Shown: in pieces, positions 42,001-50,098 of the stretch
Layout: each line of letters starts with the position of its first letter
Numbering within the stretch: the first letter of the stretch is position 1
Origin: JBCBKU01 sp965267475
GTDB lineage: Bacteria; Pseudomonadota; Alphaproteobacteria; Rhodobacterales; Rhodobacteraceae
NCBI GenBank assembly: GCA_965267475.1
Contig: OZ254079.1
Coordinates: forward strand, 3,691,955-3,755,954
Reading direction: 5' to 3'
Length of the DNA: 64,000 nt
The notes under the pieces: model-generated
The model's database searches: none
The model's input: only the letters and a program-made list of their open reading frames with translations
What the model was told of the DNA's origin: nothing
Translations under genes and position numbers: made by a program

Positions 42001-43513
42001 TGCCAGCCGGGGCTCCAGTGAAGTCTCCGTCGAAGGCAACGACATACGTGGTGCCAGTGGTCGCGGCATCAGGATGCGTGACCGGGAATGACAATTGCCC
42101 TGTTTCGATGTTTCCGAAACGGTCGCGCGCCGTGACGGTCACCGTGAAGTTGGTCGTGCCCGCTCCGTAGGTCGTAAAGCTGTGTGCAATCAACGGCCCG
42201 TAATGCAGGTTTGGATCGTTGGGCCAGTAATTGTCGGGGTCATGATTTATATATGTGGCGCCCGTCTCGCCCATATCCCATGTGTAAAGGATGTCCTTCC
42301 AAAGATCTCCGACGAGCGATCCACGACCGGATACTGTAAATCGAACCCCCTGCTCGGCCACGGCCGAGGCGGCGTGCGGTACGATGGTCAATGCGTTTCC
42401 GGAAGCCGAAGACACCGTGGCGGTCGCCGCGTCGATCACGGTACCGCCCGAGTTCGAAACTGAGAACGTGGCAACCAGCGCGCCAGGGGCCTCGCCTGCA
42501 CTGTTCCAGGTCAATCCGATCAACTCGGACAATTTGCTGATCCCCGCCAGAGTAAAGCTCGTCAAGGTGATCGTGGTGTTGGGCGCAACCGGTTCGGTCA
42601 GTGTAAAGACTTGTCCCGCAGCGGCCGTCCCAGGCGATATGGCAGACGATGTCGTGATCGCTGGCGGCGCGAAGCGGACAGTATAGGCCTGGGTCAGAAA
42701 CTCTGTTCCGGCGATCGTCACGCCGCAGCGCAATGTCTCAAGATCGTCCGCCGCTTGCGGAACATAGACCTCGGTCGTGGCAACATCGCCCGATCCGGTG
42801 AACCAACGATAGGCCGAAACCGTGCCGCTGGCGCTGATGCCAAGAGAGGTACCAATCTCGGCCGTCTGTCCGTGAGTGGGATTGTTTGTCAGCCCCGTCA
42901 GCACGACCATCGGGTCTTCCACTGTCAGGGCAAAACTGCCCCCCGCCGTTCCGCCAGAATTGGTCGCTTCGACCGATACGGTGACCCCGGACAGATCCCC
43001 GGTGACATCTGTGTCGACCGAGAGAATGCCCGCCGCCGAAACAGTCACGCCACCCGGTCCGGCTGTGATCGAGAAACTCAGATCCGTACCCAAAAAATGT
43101 GGTGCCGCGTCATATGTCTGAATGCCACTTCCGGTGATGAAGGTCTGATCCGGCAACGGGGTGGACAACGCCGGCCCCGGATAGCGGGCCACATGCCCGG
43201 GTGTTTCCTTCGTCGGATACCCGTCCGGCGTCACGACACAGCTGATCACAGCCAGATCCTGTGCTGAGCCCGGCGTGAAGCTGTCGGATGTTGCGCCGGG
43301 GATATCCCCTGCCCCGTCCCGCCACTGGTATGCGATGGTCCCCGGCATCCCTGCCGTAAATCCCGAAGCGACCACCGTCAGCGCAACGCCGATTTCTGCG
43401 GTTTGCCCATGGGTCGGATTGCTGGACAATCCATTCAGCGAAAGCGTGTAGTCGGGGGCACCCGCAGCATTACCAAGCTGCCCGAAGGCAACCGAAAGAT
43501 CGGCTCCGATCAT
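39056..43513 (-). CDS. giant spike/fibre protein with Ig-like modules and two beta-helical regions
   Basis: The 1485-residue protein has no signal peptide. Residues 1-370 are beta-rich modules, including a repeated motif NPTHGQTAEIG at 32-42 and 211-221. Residues about 375-480 look PKD/Ig-like. A right-handed parallel beta-helix follows at about 485-940, ending in the DDIDGNLRAPGSFDVGPWE closure seen in pectate-lyase-like proteins. A Fn3-like linker covers 945-1057, and a second beta-helix about 1067-1470 opens with DANTGSDANAGTSEGAAWAS. This composition is that of a tailspike or head-spike fibre that binds or cuts polysaccharide. It lies 47 bases downstream of a GhsA-like spike base gene, the same order as ghsA-ghsB in Rhodobacter capsulatus, so a GhsB role is likely but not shown by sequence identity here. 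GAGG precedes the ATG. Confidence 0.8.
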   Translation of the reverse strand: MIGADLSVAFGQLGNAAGAPDYTLSLNGLSSNPTHGQTAEIGVALTVVASGFTAGMPGTIAYQWRDGAGDIPGATSDSFTPGSAQDLAVISCVVTPDGYPTKETPGHVARYPGPALSTPLPDQTFITGSGIQTYDAAPHFLGTDLSFSITAGPGGVTVSAAGILSVDTDVTGDLSGVTVSVEATNSGGTAGGSFALTVEDPMVVLTGLTNNPTHGQTAEIGTSLGISASGTVSAYRWFTGSGDVATTEVYVPQAADDLETLRCGVTIAGTEFLTQAYTVRFAPPAITTSSAISPGTAAAGQVFTLTEPVAPNTTITLTSFTLAGISKLSELIGLTWNSAGEAPGALVATFSVSNSGGTVIDAATATVSSASGNALTIVPHAASAVAEQGVRFTVSGRGSLVGDLWKDILYTWDMGETGATYINHDPDNYWPNDPNLHYGPLIAHSFTTYGAGTTNFTVTVTARDRFGNIETGQLSFPVTHPDAATTGTTYVVAFDGDFTGAPAGTQISNFSSLKSTIEGLSGANVHRVRMKGGDTFTFSDHISVDNEKLIIDAWGSGKPNLRNNGASWNEQEYWRVTSGSEWVLFKGMDIRCDYNPLTGIATGGTWDAIDCRAGASAWVSAHNMTMRNNYKNYLAVAGVNFFVSDADSYGWKDYNAFIDTVANSEGGFHAYGGRHRQIDELVGVDTHDGKYHDSNPDLPDHGPFRGPDNAHVYFGNVLLASRNGWSSENQPCARCYHGAPTWVSDFCFDRVFCLNGGLDFSTRNASTNSTTGCRTLVDKLIVLGEDEHSDRTNAIANVWGDTTVRNAILIYPQIPNTTREKNIEVKDRVSNGQIPLSAASGPVEFYNIMQYSGDDATFEEIDDLAEWPGGSVTLANSFTYAPNAANAASFHDGSNLDTEANLFKPTAGSAFIDAGTGPLWAIDDIDGNLRAPGSFDVGPWEAGTADTTAPVLTMASDAADGQTASTGSVTTDEGNGTLYVVVTQSGTTPSAAQVIAGLDHTGAAADAALSQPVASTGAQAIAATGLVAGVSYVTHFLQEDAAGNRSSVVSALGFTTDAAGLGLAGPHDYFIDANTGSDANAGTSEGAAWASLNNVTEALLVSDQTVRILVKSGTYGTASDFIKINNMSATNATLELAFEQGSIIDGSAYAGNESALDPQGNAFTFRVYGNGTLIRNVTTTTGNALGGTGSVTCHYHNFTVDNCVDGMTLHDNALGYFHDITVANCAKSGVAHVNSSSAFHYRCHVTEKVGGGTGNVVVCDAGAMEFEDCIMVPDANGGTVDLDNASLTRCQVGSLTTAAKIVATVGASSFSKCFVNAYVDGNGLANFDRCFGLFTTRCRNGGDIDVTHCSFAGPATSQNRTLFSNYNPGSNSQLVLKDTIFSASYTFSQVDTTNAGYLVAAASEFHNNFLTDGKVYDADIVAADTGGTVIQGTQTGDPLVGSADTVLMADYAFGAGSPAIGAGSGGSDIGFGAGEVEERQPQITY

Positions 43514-43560
43514 AAGAAACCTCGAAGTTTTAGGGGAGGGGTGGGCGGCGAAGGGCGGCC

Positions 43561-43824
43561 TTAGTACAAGCCGCGAATGGCCGTCGCTGTGGTGCCCGTG
43601 GACCAGATCCGCGCTGCCCGCAACGGAAAGGCGATACCGGCTGCGACATACACGTCGGCGACGGTGCCGTCCGGAGTGGTCACACGCACGGTGCCCGCAC
43701 CTGCAACATTGATGGCGCGCGTCACCTCGTCCAGATCTTCGGTATCGCTCGGCACGATTGCCTCAACTCCGACTGCCGGGCTCGAAAGGCCAATCGCGAA
43801 ATCCTTAAATCTATCATTGGGCAT
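43561..43824 (-). CDS. ghsA: spike base protein, RCAP_rcc01079 (GhsA) family
   Basis: The protein (87 residues from the chosen start) carries the pattern of the small spike-base family: F...GLSSPAVGVEAIVPSD with SDTEDLDEVTRAINV, then TVRVTTPDGTVADVYVAAG, FPLRAARIWSTGTTAT and the C-terminal IRGLY. In Rhodobacter capsulatus the member rcc01079 (ghsA), with rcc01080 (ghsB), forms the head spikes of the gene transfer agent. The ATG at 43824 has a GGAGAG site; an ATG five codons upstream (43839) has none. It precedes the giant spike gene on the same strand. Prophage spikes use the same family, so a phage origin cannot be excluded. Confidence 0.75.
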   Translation of the reverse strand: MPNDRFKDFAIGLSSPAVGVEAIVPSDTEDLDEVTRAINVAGAGTVRVTTPDGTVADVYVAAGIAFPLRAARIWSTGTTATAIRGLY

Positions 43825-43922
43825 CAATGCTCTCCGCAAAACCAGACATGGATCGTCGGACCGATCCGGACGGCGCGGAAATTAGTGAAAAGACTGTTAA
43901 TTTAGTCTCGCCCGAGCGAACG

Positions 43923-46900
43923 CTACTCGGCCGCGTGCGACGTTTTCCTGGCAGACGCTGACCGGATCTCTTCCAGCAAGCTTTCTATTTTACGCGACTT
44001 TTTTCGCTTTAGCGCACTTTTGGCCGCCGCGATCGCTAGGCGGCGACGCCCTTGATCGGCGGCCCATCGGATCAGGCTGCCCTGATATCTCGGAACATCC
44101 ATCCGCGCGCGCTTCAACTGATGAAACCGCGTCGGCGTCAAAATTCCCGATGCCGCCGCTGCGATCAATTCGGGCATGACACCGCCCTGACCCAAGGTCT
44201 TGTGCATGCCGTGACCCATGTGGCGTGCTGGCAAATGCCAGACAGTGTCGCCAACCAACCGCTCGGCATGGGCCTGATCAAAAGGCTCGGCGGGATCGAC
44301 AATCACATAGGTATCGCCGGTTAGCTTCGGATCGAACGCTGCATAGCGTCCCGTCCAGTCCAACCGAGCGGTCCACCCCCAACGGTCATCCTGGGGCATA
44401 ACGGCACGGTCAAGCGTTGCCTGTGGTGAGAAGGCCAGCACGCGGGCCTTCGGCGCGACCGAGGCATGGGCCAGCGCCCCGTACCCTCCCATCGATGCGC
44501 CCAGGAAAAGCACGTCGCCGAACGCCTGAAAAAAACCCTGTGCCGATAATTGGTCAAAGGCGTCCTGTACAAATCCGTCGCGATACCAGTTCCGCTCCTT
44601 CGCCATGACGCCCAGTACCGAGAAACCAAGCGCGCCGGTTATGGTTTCATATTCGAACGGAAACCGGTCCCCATCCGATTTCACGTCACGCTCGCTTTCG
44701 AATGTCACGACAAGCGTGTGGTTTCCCGGAATGAAGGCCAGCGCATTCCGCTCACTTTCCCAATGGAACCCACCTGTCGATTGGGCCGCCGCTTCAAGCG
44801 CCTGAAATCTTGGATCCGTTTCCAGGAACACGGCGCCCCTCCAGGGCGTCACGCGCGGCAACTCAAGTTTGGCGTCCGTCACACTGGCGGGCGGCCCATC
44901 GTCCACCTCTTTCTTGACGAAAAGCGCGTCTGGCCGCCCAGGTCGGATAAGTTCTTGATACAGATCCATATAAGCCGGATCGGCCTTCAATTGCGCGACC
45001 CGGCCGCGATGCCAGTCCACGGCCTTCTTGTGAAGCCTTGCTAGTTTCTTGTCTTTCAACAGGGCCGACCGCTCTTTTTCAAGCATCGGCAGACGCCGCA
45101 ACATGCGGTCATCGATTTCCGTCGCGTAGTTTCGACGCGACCAGTAATAAAGCCCCTGATCCTGATCCGTATGGTTGATCCGCCCACGCTCACGTTTCAC
45201 CAAATAACTGTCTGCCGACCTCAGCACATAGTGGTTCAGCGTCGCCAGGCGATAGCCGAGCGATTCCGTTGTCGACCGCCACCCCCTCGTATGGATCGAA
45301 GGTGGCATGACCTTGCCCGACCCGTTCACCCAGCGCAGCGTTTCAAGGTTATCGGAAACAGGCTTTGTTGGCCGATGCACGCCCAGCCCAAGATACGGCG
45401 CAGTGCGATGGAACATCGTCTTAAACCCCCAGCCGAGGCGAGGCTTCGGAATGACCTCGGGCGCGCAGCGCAGGAACTGCTCTACAACGGGGCGATCCTC
45501 ATACTCGTGGACCTCACCGTTCCCGAAAAACTTCCAAGTGAAGCTGACGACATTGGGGTAATTCGCCGCCTCGAAGAAGGCCCCCAATGTGCCGTCGCCC
45601 ACATGCACGTTGATGAACTCATCCACGTCAATGGTCAGAACCCAATCCGCCTCGGTGACCAGCGGGTGGTTCACCGCATCTTTGAGCGCGGCATGCTGCG
45701 GCTTCTGCTTGGAACCTTTCTTCCACGGATTGTCCTTCCGTGTCAGCACGCCAAGGTCCTGAAGCCTGTCCAGAATATCGTTCGTATTGTCCGAACAATC
45801 ATTGGTGTAGACTAGAAAATCGGTCACCCCGATCGCCCGGTGATAGGCGATCCATTCCAGAATGAAGGGCGCTTCATTTTTCATACCTGTTACAACGGTG
45901 ATCTTTTCGCCCGGGATGGGGTCTGCCGGATCCGGCAACCAGCCAAGGTTTCGATCCGATGCAGCCTCGATCCGCGCCGAATTCTGGGCAGCGGCGGCCC
46001 GCTGTGGATTTGCCGCCACCGGCATCTGGGTCAGCGCTTTGGGCGGCGTGGGAACTGCGACGTCAGAGGCAAGCGGCGCAGGTTTCGCCTTGGGTACACT
46101 CTTCACTTGGCCCGGGGGCTCATCTGGGATCGGCGACAGTTCCGGATCAACCTGATGCCGCACCAGCGCGCGGCCGAAGAAACTCTCAGGATCGGGGCGG
46201 TTGTTCTCATGTGTGACGATCCGCCGCCGAAGCCGCCTGTTCCAAAGGTGAACACCGTAACACCCATCGCCTAACTTCGCTTCTATGTCGACCGAAGGGT
46301 TCAGAAGATCCCGACGATCCTTGAATGGGATCGGGAAAAAAGCGTTCTGCGGCAAGACATGGTACATCTCACCCGTTTCGTTCAGGAAATAAGTCAGTGC
46401 TGCGGGTCCCCAGACGCCCCAGCTTAGTTCGGACACGTGAACCGGGTCCCCCGCCGCCTTGGCGGCTTCCAATCGCTCCAACTCCTCGCCCGAGGCCCAG
46501 GGCGGGATCGGATACTCATCGCGGCAAAGGTCATTAAGCCCTTTCAGCGTTGCCGAATCCGGCGGCAAGCCAAGCACCGCATTGCACACCAGCTTGCCCG
46601 GCTTTTCCCACCCGAAAACGAACGGCGACGAGAAGTTCCATGGCTTCATGCACAGTATGTCGGCGTCGATCCAGATCACGTTTTCGACCTCGATCATGCG
46701 GTAACGGAACGCATCGGCATGAATCGCCGGACTGCCCGAACGCTTGTGACGAATGAAATTCTGATTGGGAAAGACAGTGTTTGCGTCTCGCACGTCGACG
46801 CCCTTAGGCACGCCGGTTACGCGGCCATAGGTGTAGAGAACCGTTTGATGTCCGTGATCGACAAAAGACTTCAGGCAGACCTGCTCAAGAAAACTCAAGC

Positions 46901-46940
46901 GCCCGCCAATCCAAAGCGATGCCACTGTCGGAAGGCTCAT
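43923..46940 (-). CDS. three-domain protein: glycosyltransferase + glycosyltransferase + serine hydrolase
   Basis: The 1005-residue protein is a fusion. Residues about 1-250 form a GT-A glycosyltransferase of the GT32-like type, with a DAD motif at 92-94 (VIWIDADILCMKP). A Pro/Ala-rich linker spans 265-340. Residues about 345-690 are a second, GT2_4-type glycosyltransferase (VTGMKNEAPFILEWIAYHRA; DVDEF at 438-442), paralogous to the next gene upstream. Residues about 700-940 are an alpha/beta-hydrolase domain with the nucleophile elbow GASMGGYGA (Ser816), a likely acid in IVDPAEPFDQAHA and His in ARHMGHGMHK. A basic tail follows. It is cytoplasmic by sequence. The domains suggest assembly and then deacylation or acyl transfer on a surface glycan; substrates are unknown. 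Confidence 0.82.
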   Translation of the reverse strand: MSLPTVASLWIGGRLSFLEQVCLKSFVDHGHQTVLYTYGRVTGVPKGVDVRDANTVFPNQNFIRHKRSGSPAIHADAFRYRMIEVENVIWIDADILCMKPWNFSSPFVFGWEKPGKLVCNAVLGLPPDSATLKGLNDLCRDEYPIPPWASGEELERLEAAKAAGDPVHVSELSWGVWGPAALTYFLNETGEMYHVLPQNAFFPIPFKDRRDLLNPSVDIEAKLGDGCYGVHLWNRRLRRRIVTHENNRPDPESFFGRALVRHQVDPELSPIPDEPPGQVKSVPKAKPAPLASDVAVPTPPKALTQMPVAANPQRAAAAQNSARIEAASDRNLGWLPDPADPIPGEKITVVTGMKNEAPFILEWIAYHRAIGVTDFLVYTNDCSDNTNDILDRLQDLGVLTRKDNPWKKGSKQKPQHAALKDAVNHPLVTEADWVLTIDVDEFINVHVGDGTLGAFFEAANYPNVVSFTWKFFGNGEVHEYEDRPVVEQFLRCAPEVIPKPRLGWGFKTMFHRTAPYLGLGVHRPTKPVSDNLETLRWVNGSGKVMPPSIHTRGWRSTTESLGYRLATLNHYVLRSADSYLVKRERGRINHTDQDQGLYYWSRRNYATEIDDRMLRRLPMLEKERSALLKDKKLARLHKKAVDWHRGRVAQLKADPAYMDLYQELIRPGRPDALFVKKEVDDGPPASVTDAKLELPRVTPWRGAVFLETDPRFQALEAAAQSTGGFHWESERNALAFIPGNHTLVVTFESERDVKSDGDRFPFEYETITGALGFSVLGVMAKERNWYRDGFVQDAFDQLSAQGFFQAFGDVLFLGASMGGYGALAHASVAPKARVLAFSPQATLDRAVMPQDDRWGWTARLDWTGRYAAFDPKLTGDTYVIVDPAEPFDQAHAERLVGDTVWHLPARHMGHGMHKTLGQGGVMPELIAAAASGILTPTRFHQLKRARMDVPRYQGSLIRWAADQGRRRLAIAAAKSALKRKKSRKIESLLEEIRSASARKTSHAAE

Positions 46941-46979
46941 ATGCCAGCCTGCTCGTTTGTTTTGTGAAAGACTATCGGG

Positions 46980-48041
46980 TCAGGGTTTAGAAAACCACCC
47001 GCTCGCCTCGGGGCCTTGATGGATCAGCGCCAAAAGAGATCGCTGGGTGGTCTCATCCAGAACCGCGCTGTTCGCCAAAAGGGCCAGACGGCTGAAAAGC
47101 GCACGCTCGCCCGGGTCGGACAGCAGCGTCGCAATCTTGGACCGATGAGCCGCGAGGACATGCGCCTGCGCCTCTGCCACACCGTCCAGGGCCAAAAGCG
47201 CCTTGCGCGCTTTCTCGGTTCCTGCACGAAACCGCTGAATGGACAAGTCCTCGACCGTGTTGAAGTTCCGCTCAGCCCAGTAACTTGCATCCACCGCCTT
47301 GTTGCGCCGGTTCGGCAGCCCTCTTGCACGTTTCACCAGAAAATCCTCGCATGACCTCAGCGAGTAATGATTGATCTGGGCAACCCATCCGGACCGGGGC
47401 GGCGGCGGAAGGACAATCCGCTCGTCCGTTTCTGCCCAATCAGATGGCAAGGTCCGGCCTGCCCCATCAATCCACGTCGCGCTTCGACCTTTGCGCTGTT
47501 TCGGGCGGTGAACCCCTGGCCTTTGAAAGGCCTTGTCGCCGGGGCGAAACAGCGATTTGCAGAACCGAGCCGCAGCGGGGAACAAAATCCTGTCCGGCGC
47601 GGCGCGCGTGAACCGCTCGGTCACCGGCGCATCGGTGAATCGAAGATGTCCGTTGTGGCCAAACAGTCGCCAGGGCACGGCAAACGCACCCGCATCGGGC
47701 CAACATTGCAGAAACTCGGCCAAACTATCATGGTTCAGTAGCGACAGGTATTCATCGCAATCCAGCGCAATGGCCCAATCGGCCCGCGCGTAAAGCGGGT
47801 CATCTTTCGCGGCTTTAAGCGCTTGCCATTGGACCGAACCTTTGGTCGCGGCCTGACGATGATGCGTCACACCGGCCGGTTCCAGGCGATCCAGCAGATC
47901 GTCCGTGCCATCATCACAATCATTGGAATAGACAAGGAAATCAGTGACACCCAAAGCCTTGTGATGGGCCACCCAATCCAAAAGGAACGGACCTTCGTTC
48001 CGCATGGCGGTGATCACGAGGATGCGCAGCGCCTTGGCCAT
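46980..48041 (-). CDS. GT2-type glycosyltransferase
   Basis: The protein (353 residues) has the core of the Glyco_tranf_2_4 group: LRILVITAMRNEGPFLLDWV, DFLVYSNDCDDGTDDLLDRL, and the metal site DWAIALDCDEYL. It resembles the middle domain of the downstream three-domain protein throughout, including a shared LNHYVLRSADSYLVKR-like segment (here INHYSLRSCEDFLVKR). The frame is open to 48188, but that start would overlap the divergent S49 peptidase; the ATG at 48041 has an AGGA site. It is the first of four collinear genes leading to the spike. Confidence 0.85.
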   Translation of the reverse strand: MAKALRILVITAMRNEGPFLLDWVAHHKALGVTDFLVYSNDCDDGTDDLLDRLEPAGVTHHRQAATKGSVQWQALKAAKDDPLYARADWAIALDCDEYLSLLNHDSLAEFLQCWPDAGAFAVPWRLFGHNGHLRFTDAPVTERFTRAAPDRILFPAAARFCKSLFRPGDKAFQRPGVHRPKQRKGRSATWIDGAGRTLPSDWAETDERIVLPPPPRSGWVAQINHYSLRSCEDFLVKRARGLPNRRNKAVDASYWAERNFNTVEDLSIQRFRAGTEKARKALLALDGVAEAQAHVLAAHRSKIATLLSDPGERALFSRLALLANSAVLDETTQRSLLALIHQGPEASGWFSKP

Positions 48042-48179
48042 GATGTCCTGCTCGGGCTTCTGTACGGCCTTATCCTTACCTGCCGCTTGGGCTGGCATCG
48101 CGTCAAGCAAACGCAAAAGCACGGAAGTGTTGCGGATAAGTGCCTTGTTGCGCCCCGTTTGGCACTCTACATGGGCCTG

Positions 48180-48977
48180 ATGAGGCATCTCGTCCCATTT
48201 CTACCGAAACACCCGACCGTGGCCGTCGTCCGCCTTCAGGGCGCGATTGGCATGCCCGGGCGCAGCAACACCCTGTCCGATGCTGGCGTCGCCCCGCTTC
48301 TGGAAAAGGCGTTCCGGCGAAGAAAACCCGCAGCGGTTGCTCTCGCGATCAATTCGCCCGGCGGCAGCGCCGCTCAGTCGTCCCTGATCGCGGCGCGGAT
48401 CCGTCGCCTTGCCGCTGAAACAGACATAAAGGTCTACGCGTTCGTTGAAGACGTTGCGGCTTCGGGCGGCTATTGGCTCGCCACCGCCGCCGATGAGATC
48501 TGGGCAGATGACAACTCGATCGTCGGATCCATTGGCGTGATTTCAGCGAGCTTCGGGTTTGAAGACTTCATCTCGCGCTACGGTATCACGCGCCGGGTCC
48601 ACACGGCGGGCAAGTCAAAGTCCATGTTGGATCCCTTCCAGCCCGAGAAGGCCGCCGACATCAAACGGCTGAAATCCCTTCAAACGCAGATCCACGAAAA
48701 TTTCATCGCGCAAGTGAAACAGCGCAGGGGTGCCCGGCTGGCAGAGGGCGATCTGTTCACCGGCGACATCTGGGTCGGGACCGAAGCGGAAAAGATTGGC
48801 CTGATCGATGGGATCGGCCATCTGGTGCCCAAGATGAAGGACATATTCGGCGACAAGGTTCAATTTGCGCGCTACCAACAGCGCCGTGGTTTCCCAGCTT
48901 TCCTGAGCACAGGCCTGATTGACGCGACGGCGACCGCCGTTGAAGAACGGGCACAGTTTGCGCGGTTCGGGCTCTGA
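48180..48977 (+). CDS. S49-family serine peptidase (SppA/SohB-like)
   Basis: The 265-residue protein belongs to the signal-peptide-peptidase A family, which degrades signal peptides and membrane-protein fragments with a Ser/Lys dyad. Motifs are VVRLQGAIG, AINSPGGSAAQS, the nucleophile Ser95 in VAASGGYWLATAADE, and Lys147 in TAGKSKSMLDPFQPE. Unlike typical SohB and SppA, no N-terminal membrane segment is visible, so it may act in the cytoplasm. The start could be the ATG at 48171 or at 48180. A 53-residue gene and a Na/Ca exchanger follow. Confidence 0.88.
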   Translation: MRHLVPFLPKHPTVAVVRLQGAIGMPGRSNTLSDAGVAPLLEKAFRRRKPAAVALAINSPGGSAAQSSLIAARIRRLAAETDIKVYAFVEDVAASGGYWLATAADEIWADDNSIVGSIGVISASFGFEDFISRYGITRRVHTAGKSKSMLDPFQPEKAADIKRLKSLQTQIHENFIAQVKQRRGARLAEGDLFTGDIWVGTEAEKIGLIDGIGHLVPKMKDIFGDKVQFARYQQRRGFPAFLSTGLIDATATAVEERAQFARFGL

Positions 48978-48981
48978 CCCC

Positions 48982-49143
48982 GTGATCCAAATTGCGTTGC
49001 TCTTCCTGGTCGCGATGTTGGCCCTAGGCGTTTTCGGGCGAATTCGGCGGGCTGGACGTACCGATCCCGGATCGCGCAAGTGCCGGTCATGCGGGCGCCA
49101 CAAAATCGGATCAGGCCCCTGCGCCTGCGGCAAAGGGCGCTGA
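48982..49143 (+). CDS. small membrane protein with zinc-ribbon-like cysteines
   Basis: A GTG at 48982, 4 bases after the peptidase stop, opens a 53-residue frame. It reads a hydrophobic helix (IQIALLFLVAMLALGVFGRI) followed by a basic cysteine-rich tail, CRSCGRHKIGSGPCACGKG, with two CxxC/CxC pairs that could bind zinc. The codon use is normal for this genome. The function is not known. It lies tightly between two genes on the same strand, as expected for a real gene. Confidence 0.65.
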   Translation: MIQIALLFLVAMLALGVFGRIRRAGRTDPGSRKCRSCGRHKIGSGPCACGKGR

Positions 49144-49146
49144 GGC

Positions 49147-50088
49147 ATGGACTTCCTCATCGCGGCCCTTGGCCTGACCATTCTTCTTCTGGCGGGTGAC
49201 GTTCTTGTTCGCGGCGCGGTCAACCTGTCGCTGCGGCTTGGGGTGCCGGCCCTGATCGTGTCGCTGACGATTGTGGCGTTTGGGACGTCCGCCCCCGAAC
49301 TTCTGATCGCAATCAGTGCAATCGAAGATGACGTGCCCGGCCTGGCACTTGGCAATGTGGTCGGATCGAACACGGCCAACATCCTGCTGGTTCTCGGCAT
49401 TCCGGCCCTGATCGCGGGCCTTCACACGTCAATCTGCGACACGCGGAAGACTTACGTCATGATGCTTGTCGCATCGGTCATCTTCATCGTTCTGTGCAAT
49501 CTCGGACCACTCACATGGATGCATGGTCTGGTTCTCTTGGGTGCGTTCGGTTTCGTCCTTTGGGACCAGTTCAAAGAAGCCATGGCCCACAGAAACGCCA
49601 CGAACGGAGACGAGGAACCGGAAGGTGCAGACCCCGAGATGGGCGGATGGAAGATCGCGACTTTTTTGGTCCTCGGTCTGATCGGGCTGCCGCTTGGTGC
49701 CGATCTGTTGGTCGATAGCTCGGTCAGCATTGCGCGCACGTTTGGCGTCGAGGAAGAGATCATCGGTCTGACGCTTGTCGCCATCGGCACATCGCTCCCC
49801 GAGTTAGCAACGACCGTGATGGCAGCCATCCGGAAACAGGCCGACGTTGCCCTGGGCAATGTCATCGGGTCGAACATGTTTAATCTTCTGTTCATCATGG
49901 GGATCGCAAGCTTTGTTGGCGCTATCCCGGTCGATGACATGTTCCTGCGCTATGACGTCTGGGTAATGCTCGCCGCGTCTCTGGCGCTGATCCCCTTCGT
50001 CTTTACTAGCCGGTTGGATCTGACCCGCGGTGTTGGGGTCGTGTTTTCCTGTCTCTACGTTCTATATCTTGTGACCTTGCTGGTGTGA
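49147..50088 (+). CDS. calcium/sodium antiporter (YrbG-like, CaCA family)
   Basis: The 313-residue protein has about ten membrane helices in two inverted halves. Each half holds the alpha-repeat motif: LTIVAFGTSAPELLIAISA with VGSNTANILLVLG, and LTLVAIGTSLPELATTVMA with GSNMFNLLFIMG. The Glu residues in SAPELL and SLPELA are the ion ligands of the family. A cytoplasmic loop rich in acidic residues (about 143-163) separates the halves. GAGGC precedes the ATG. Confidence 0.93.
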   Translation: MDFLIAALGLTILLLAGDVLVRGAVNLSLRLGVPALIVSLTIVAFGTSAPELLIAISAIEDDVPGLALGNVVGSNTANILLVLGIPALIAGLHTSICDTRKTYVMMLVASVIFIVLCNLGPLTWMHGLVLLGAFGFVLWDQFKEAMAHRNATNGDEEPEGADPEMGGWKIATFLVLGLIGLPLGADLLVDSSVSIARTFGVEEEIIGLTLVAIGTSLPELATTVMAAIRKQADVALGNVIGSNMFNLLFIMGIASFVGAIPVDDMFLRYDVWVMLAASLALIPFVFTSRLDLTRGVGVVFSCLYVLYLVTLLV

Positions 50089-50098
50089 GGACGTAAAG

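Noticed and set aside
43854..43872. imperfect dyad CGTCGGA/TCCGGACG before the spike base gene
   Set aside because: Arms are offset by one base and GC-rich; too weak to call an operator without comparison.
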